Notes under the pieces: model-generated
The model's database searches: none
What the model was told of the DNA's origin: nothing
What the model saw: the letters and a program-made list of their open reading frames with translations, nothing else
Translations under genes and position numbers: made by a program
Assembly: GCA_963971405.1 (NCBI GenBank)
Contig: OZ020491.1
Coordinates: 16,982,855 to 17,046,854 of the forward strand
Direction of reading: 5' to 3'
Source: Psococerastis gibbosa
Lineage: Eukaryota > Arthropoda > Insecta > Psocodea > Psocidae
DNA length: 64,000 bases
Shown: positions 58,901-64,000 of the stretch, one piece after another
Layout: every line of letters begins with the position of its first letter
Numbering within the stretch: the stretch's first letter is position 1

Positions 58901-61207
58901 CCGTTGAAATATCGGAATCGAACATTTCGACCGTCACAAAGCTTTCCTTATACTACGTATAAATTGGATAGCAATAAGCAAAAGTAAATTGTTTCAGATG
59001 GTCGCTCGGCAACCTGGTTGTCCAGTGAGCTTCTTTGATAACAGTTAGCTAAACCACATAATCCTACTTAACCAACCACACACAACACCCCAGTACTGAG
59101 TACACTATTGAATAAATATCAGAAAATGGCAACTGTTTAGATGGCTCCTGGGCAACATCGTTGTCCAGTGTGCTCCCGATAGCAGTTTCCCAAACTACAT
59201 ATGCGCAAACCAAACCAACCCCATTCAGAACTACACTATTATATTACCATACAAATAGACAACACATCATCCCTAAAGGTTTTTGCATTTTGATCCTTAA
59301 AAATCCCTTTCGGCTCTGGCCGATCAGGTGTAGGGAGATTCCATGCAAGGGCAGCCCCCGCTTTTCCTCCATGCTACGCAATTATCTATTGCCATTATCG
59401 TAGATAATAATACGGGTTTCAGTCAGATTTTATATTTCATTCCTCTGCGACCAATATTAACTGAGATATGAATATTATAAGGTTTTAATCAGTCACCCTC
59501 TTGTAACTAAATAGTGGATCTAGCCGGTTAACGAACTCGATCAAGACATTTGTGTGATCAATTTTTGAGCCAAGTTTCATCAAAATCGGATAATATTTAC
59601 GGAAGTTAGAGTGTTATAAGTTAGAGCTCTATATTAGACAGGTATTGTCATCCGCCATTTTTTATCCATTATAAGTCTGGTGTATAAGCCGAGCATTGGA
59701 TGGTTACCTATTTCTTATTAGAAATTTATTGTTGTCTATTTATTATTTTTTTTTTTTTACAACATTCTACCAATTAGAGGAGTGTATAATACAAAATTAA
59801 TAAAACGTTTTTTCGTTTTTTTCAATCTTTTACTTTTCTTACAATACTTACCACATCCACATAGGAAAGATAGGATACAAAATGGCGGATGACAATACCC
59901 GGGTATATAGTGCCTTATTATAAGTAAAAGTTCATAGTCCTTATTGTGGTTCGACATTTGGAACACAAGAGTGTTTTGTGTGTTGATATTTTTTATTTTT
60001 TATTACATACATAGCGTAGGTAGCGTAGAGGAAAAGCAGGGTCTGCACAATCTCCCTATACCTGATCGGCCAGAGCCGAAAGGGATTTTTTTAATCACAA
60101 ATGACAGAATATTGACCAGTGGAATACACGCCTTTGACTTGGAGTGCAACACTTTGATTGCCGTTGATTTGTTACAGGATGACAGGTTTCGTAGAGCAGC
60201 CGACAGACTACTACATGCGCCCATTTATGCTCGCCTCACATGCACTTGTACCTTTCAAAAACAAGGACGCCTTGCCAATTTGTATTGGGGCTGAATCCGC
60301 CGCTGATCATATCTTCGATTACGCCAAAAACTTTGCCAATACTTTTAAACATAATCCCTTCTTTGGAATTTTTTGGCTCAATAGTTTTAGTCATAACAAT
60401 GTTAATTCTCCTGCTGCCCTAGATCTCAGACTGTTAAAACTTTTACAAGATCTCGAGGAAATGGGTACTTATAACAATACAATTGTTATTGTCCTAAGCG
60501 ATCATGGTATCCGTTTTGGGGATATTCGGAAAACTTTCGTAGGGTTCCTAGAAGAGAGACTCCCATTTATATTTATGAACGTTCCTAACGCTATTTTGGA
60601 GAAATATCCTGAAATACGTAAGAATCTCCAAATTAACCGTCATCGGCTGACCTCTCCTTTTGACGTTCATGCCACGTTGCAGAAAATCATAGGTGATGAG
60701 GCAAACCCACCAGAAGGTTGCCCGAAATGTCGAAATCTTTTCGAAGAAGTGCCAAATGACCGTCGATGTGAAGAAGCAGCCATAGACCCGCACTGGTGTA
60801 TGTGCCCCGAATTTCACCAAGCTCAAGCAACAGACCCTTTAGTATTATTAGTCGGTAATTTCTTGTTCGTCCGAATTAATAATCGCACGAGAGAGATAAT
60901 TAAAAAGGAAAATGTTAATCCAAATTTGTGTGTCGATAGGGAATTCGATAAAATAATTAGAGTTCATGAGAGTAAGCCATATGAAGCTGCAACTAAAGGT
61001 GCTCGTGATATTGCAATTTTTGTTATTGTTATAAGAACAAAACCATTAGGTATGTTTGAAGCTACAATTCAAGCAAACCTTACTAAAACTGAGCCAAAGT
61101 TTGAAGTATTAGGTTTTATAAGTAGACTGGATAGTTATTACAACACAACTAAATGTGTTCACGCTAAAATGTTACAATTTTACTGTCATTGCTTTGATGC
61201 ATTATAA
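55921..61207 (+). CDS. DUF229 family membrane protein (alkaline-phosphatase/sulfatase-like fold), 5 exons
   Basis: Exons are 55921-56050, 56630-56802, 57157-57275, 57415-57939 and 60178-61207, giving 658 aa. The N-terminus MKKWGVLRVG is followed by a membrane segment (about 8-26), giving a type II, lumen/outside-facing protein. The DUF229 domain fills the rest: WGEYLVNGPNCRI, DPFHDSIKAF, NVLIIGIDSVSR (215-226), GYNKIGDNTLPN (250-261), QPTDYYMRPF, FWLNSFSHNN, IVIVLSDHGIRFGD (SDHG at 423-426) and HRLTSPFDVHATLQ. The Asp and His-bearing motifs resemble metal sites of the alkaline phosphatase superfamily, but the family's reaction is unknown to me. Intron 2 uses a GC donor (CAG|GCAAGC). Upstream of the ATG the frame stays open to an acceptor at 55896, so a 5' exon is likely. 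The length is normal for the family. Confidence 0.92.
56165..56265 (+). pseudogene. LINE 3' tail fragment with (AAG)n
   Basis: Reads LTSDRDEFRKWVLGD and ends GAAGAAGAAGAAGAAGG, matching the end of 42390-42690, with a 12-base C run inserted. It lies in intron 1 of the DUF229 gene. Confidence 0.65.
56407..56588. mobile_element. TIR-bounded element with two long G runs
   Basis: CAAGGGCGGATT at the left pairs with AATCCGCCCTTG at the right. Inside are G runs of 12 and 13 bases. It lies in intron 1 of the DUF229 gene, about 42 bases before the acceptor. Confidence 0.6.
58110..58360 (+). repeat. Dispersed repeat P5 with ~20-base G run, copy 2
   Basis: Begins AACCGGTCCGAGTTTACTCG; G run near 58225-58245. 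Similar to 23125-23400. It lies in intron 4 of the DUF229 gene. Confidence 0.7.
58800..58990 (+). repeat. Dispersed repeat P6 with (CAGA)n, copy 2
   Basis: AGACAGACAGACAGA followed by ACCACTTTTTTGGGTTCCTG and CACAAAGCTTTCCTTATACT. The last part matches 29700-29810. Confidence 0.65.
59290..60137. repeat. Large inverted repeat around a MITE in DUF229 intron 4
   Basis: Left arm 59293-59400 (AATCCCTTTCGGCTCTGGCC, GCTTTTCCTCCATGCTACGC) pairs with right arm about 59995-60093 (GGCCAGAGCCGAAAGGGATT). The MITE 59639-59901 lies between. At its right edge, 60098-60137 is half of an arm-type-3 MITE (CAGAATATTGACCAGTGGAA). Confidence 0.75.
59639..59901. mobile_element. MITE with TIR GGTATTGTCATCCGCCAT, copy 2
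   Basis: Reverse-orientation copy of 14725-14984; same termini and A/T-rich body. Confidence 0.8.
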
Positions 61208-61265
61208 TCTGATCAATGAATATCAAACATTGCATGGTAACATATTTTTATTATAATTCAGCATG

Positions 61266-61271
61266 AATAAA
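61266..61271 (+). terminator. Candidate poly(A) signal of DUF229 gene
   Basis: AATAAA 59 bases after the stop codon (61205-61207). Confidence 0.55.
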
Positions 61272-61339
61272 TTCCTGCCAAGGCACATTATTAAGATAAT
61301 AAGCAAATTCTAAGAAGATGAGACAGAATTGAGACTTAC

Positions 61340-61525
61340 GTTCAAGCTAAGCTTTTTTTCATGGCAGTTGACCCAAAACTCTTTGAGTCGATTGTTAGTA
61401 TTGGCGCAAAATTCTCGGAAGTCCTTGAGAATTTTGTTCTGGAATGCCTCATCCCCAGTCGCTGGTGTTGTAGAGGATTTCCAGCGTTTGCTGATCATGT
61501 GGTTCCAGAACCATAGGAATCCCGG
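61340..61525 (-). CDS. Isolated 62-codon exon of an unidentified gene
   Basis: Acceptor TTGATTGCAG and donor GTAAGT bound exactly 62 codons in phase 0/0 with no stop. The peptide starts PGFLWFWNHMISKRWKSS and contains QNKILKDFREFCANTNNRLK and EFWVNCHEKKLSLN. The Trp-rich, charged, non-repetitive composition looks like real, conserved protein. No neighbouring exon is visible: a LINE fills the upstream side and the DUF229 gene, on the other strand, fills the downstream side. Either the gene spans DUF229 as a nested gene, or this is a leftover of a broken gene. I do not recognise the family. Confidence 0.6.
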
Positions 61526-61568
61526 CTGCAATCAATAATGAAATTGCATAATTTTGGGTACAATTAAG

Positions 61569-64000
61569 TAATAATAATAATAATAATATAAAACTTTATT
61601 TCCAGTAGACATACAACAGTACAGTATAAGGGAAATTGCGTAATGAACCAATTTCACAATTTTACATTTTTTAAGTTAGCTAGTGCGTCGTCAACAGTGT
61701 AAAAAACATTATTTTTCAGGAACTCTAGGATACTCTTACGAAACTGAGGTAGGGGGTGAGAATGAAAGCCGGACGGTAGCTTGTTAATGAAAATTGCAGC
61801 TGCAGCAAAGGGACTTTTATCGTAAGCTCTAGTCCTTGTTCGGTCATGACTGATGCTGTTATTAGATCTTGTCGGATGTGCATGATGATTACAAGTTGTA
61901 AGTGTTCCATTATCAATTAATGTTTTTCCATATATATAACAATTTTGAACACATACAAAGAGCAAACAGTTAATATTTGAAGATGTTTAAAACCCTCCTT
62001 TGCAGAGGAGCTAGGAGGAATATTTAATATAGCTCTTATAGCCCTTTTCTGCACTTTTAGTATATCTTCAATATTCTGCTTAGATGCTCCACCCCATACC
62101 TCAATGCCGTAATTCAGGTGACTTGCAAAGAGTGCGTGATATGTAAGCATTGAAAGCGACCTTAGCCCTAGTTTAGAGAAACGCCTAATAACAAATGCAC
62201 TGCCGCTGAGTTTTTTTACAAGAGCTTCAATATGAGGCCTCCAGTTAAGGTCTACATCCATAATGACCCCCAAATATTTACAGTTATTTACGCATTTTAT
62301 GGTTAGATTGGAGGTGGACAGAGGTTTTTTAAAGTTGATAATTGATGTTTTATCTTCATTAAGCAGCAAGCAATGTTCGGCAAATATGCATTTCAGCTTG
62401 TCGATAAATGACGCTGCAATAAGCCCTGTTCCCCTAAAGGTCGGACCAGAGAAAATCACTGAAGTATCGGCAGCAAACATTCCTAGCGAAAAATCCACCT
62501 TTTTGTCAGGGATTTGTGTTACCATGGGAGGGTCTAGTAGTATAGGGCAAGCTGTTGGTAATACAGGGGGGGGGGGGTGGATGGTGTTGTGGTTATCGTA
62601 GAGGGAGGTATAAGGTAGGTAACGGGTGAGGGGGGTGGGGAGACGGGAGGGGGAAGTGGGGAGGGGGAGGGGGGGGGCTGATCTGGGAAAGATTCGGAGG
62701 GAAAGTGCTCTAGGACTGAGTTCACATAAACTAAATATAAAAAAGGACCTAGGACTGTGCCCTGTGGCACTCCTCTTTTGCTCACCAGGCACTGTGATTG
62801 GAAGTTTCCTAAAATTGTGCCAGTTGGTTGATCTTTTATTGCAGAGCCTCCGTCTACTTGTTGTAGATTTAGTTTTGTAACGTTGCCCGTTAATTGGACA
62901 AATTGCGTTCTATCAAATAGGAAGGTTTTGATCCAGTTTAAAGGCAACCCTCTAATTCCATAAGATTCTAGTTTAGTAAGAAGTAGCTCATGGTCTACGC
63001 ACTCAAAAGCGGCCGATAGATCTAAATAGTATGCAAGGGTAAAATTACCATTATCAAAAGATTTTAAAATAGTATTGACACTGTCAATTAGCGACTGTAC
63101 TGTTCCTTTTCCCTTTTGAAATCCATATTGCCATTTCGATATTATTTTAGGCTTGTTCAGGAAATTTTCAATTTGAAAGTAAAATGCTTTTTCTAATACC
63201 TTTGATATGGCAGATGTTATAGCAAGAGGTCTGTACATGTTCGGATCATCTTTCTCACCTTTTTTATGTAACGGTACGATTTTTGAGATTTTGAATTTAT
63301 CTGGGAATACTCCACTGCTGAAGGAGACATTAACGAGATGTGTTATGGGTCTAACTAGAGACGTCAGATTTTCCTTCAGCATATCATTGCTTGTGAAGTC
63401 AGGTCCTAGAGCGGTTGAATATTTTAGGCTTGTGATTATTTTCAAAATATCATTCTCTGATACGGGACTTAGGAAGAAAGATTCAGCGACAGTTATAATT
63501 GGATGTTTGGCATAGTCGGTAGTAACTGGGCTATCAGAGAGAATTTCCATTGATTTTTCAACAATTAGTTTTGGTTTGTGGATAAAATGGTTGTTAAATA
63601 CATTGCAGATTTTTTAAGGGGATTTTTCACTTTTTAATGAGATTACGTTTTTAGTGTGAGTAATGGCATTTTTTTCGTGGTTAATAAGATGCCAGCAAGC
63701 TCTACTGGAATTTTTTGAATTGCTAATGACGGAGGTGAATTGTCTTCCCTTAATTTGTGTTAATTGTTTTTTATAGGTTTCGTTGGCGTTGGTATAATTG
63801 ATTTTGTCCTCATTTGAACCTGGTATTATATATTTTTTATTTAAGTCGCCAACTTTGGCTTTCATTGCCATGAGCTCATTACTCGTAGTACGTTCGTTTC
63901 TCTTTTTGCGGATTTGCTGCATTTTATAAGGAAATGCTGTTTGGTAGGAACCTGCAATCGTCGAAAGGAGCAAGTCACAGCATTCATTAACATCTTCAGA
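61569..64000 (-). mobile_element. LINE (Jockey/CR1-like non-LTR element), 3' part, runs off right edge
   Basis: The 3' end is at an (AAT)n tract (61569-61588), the usual tail for such elements. The encoded order on minus is a linker after the endonuclease (63973-63617), reverse transcriptase (63550 to about 62450), the post-RT region and a C-terminal tail (61965-61654). The 5' end and endonuclease lie outside the window. It is inserted close to the isolated exon 61340-61525. Confidence 0.9.
61654..63973 (-). pseudogene. LINE ORF2 reverse transcriptase, inactivated
   Basis: Motifs in order are KISKIVPLHKKGEKDDPNMY with RPLAITSAISKVLEK, QYGFQKGKGT, YYLDLSAAFECVDHELLLTK (motif A), RGVPQGTVLGPFLYLVYVN (motif B), MFAADTSVIFSG (motif C), LLNEDKTSIINF and CKYLGVIMDVDLNW. 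Then come KVQKRAIRAILN and, in a third frame, KSPFAAAAIFINKLP. Breaks are an in-frame TAA at 63614-63616, a low-complexity insert about 62540-62690 that adds proline runs and shifts frame, the catalytic YADD changed to FAAD, and another frameshift near 61940. The element cannot transpose by itself. Confidence 0.9.

Noticed and set aside
1-64000. CRISPR arrays, operons, bacterial promoters or phage genes
   Set aside because: Introns, SINEs and LINEs show a eukaryotic nuclear sequence; no evenly spaced short repeats were seen.

Overview
This is a stretch of AT-rich animal nuclear DNA, most likely from an insect. The evidence is spliceosomal GT-AG introns, dense tRNA-derived SINEs, foldback DNA transposons and LINE fragments. 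A piece of arthropod-type mitochondrial DNA also reads correctly only if AGA means Ser. A sap-sucking insect or relative is possible, but I cannot fix the species. I rebuilt gene models by hand from splice sites and intron phase; no alignment was run.

Four multi-exon genes and one stray exon can be supported. (1) 1436-8979, minus: the 5' part of a Gly/Tyr-rich protein, resembling the low-complexity N-terminus of FUS/cabeza-type RNA-binding proteins. It is built from a run of tiny exons in one shared phase and runs off the left edge. (2) 11263-16681, minus: mitochondrial elongation factor Tu, complete in five exons. (3) 26127-40029, plus: a secreted protein with a signal peptide, four EB-type cysteine modules, an acidic linker and four LDL-receptor class A repeats (10 exons, 532 aa). 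(4) 55921-61207, plus: a type II membrane protein of the DUF229 family, alkaline-phosphatase/sulfatase fold (5 exons, 658 aa). (5) 61340-61525, minus: one well-formed 62-codon exon of an unidentified gene. The genes do not form a pathway; they are ordinary neighbours separated by repeat-filled DNA.

The rest is mobile DNA. LINE remains lie at 61569-64000 (the largest, a decayed element running off the right edge), 42738-43730, 28776-29220, 42390-42690, 27470-27610, 56165-56265, and three related 3' fragments at 13160-13345, 37560-37835 and 48195-48600. There are at least three tRNA-derived SINE types. Foldback DNA elements fall into several families: one flanked by TAA/TTA with a shared inner core, two flanked by TTAA, and several with other terminal inverted repeats. 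A mariner relic is folded into a palindrome (44115-44860). There is a Ty3/gypsy-like protease relic (45030-45420) and a pair of LTR-like repeats.

The most unusual object is at 45828-46347. There, a 3' fragment of mitochondrial ATP6 running into COX3 is joined directly to a SINE, and the whole insert sits inside an older repeat between exact 12-bp direct repeats. This is the arrangement expected if LINE enzymes switched templates from a SINE RNA to a mitochondrial RNA.
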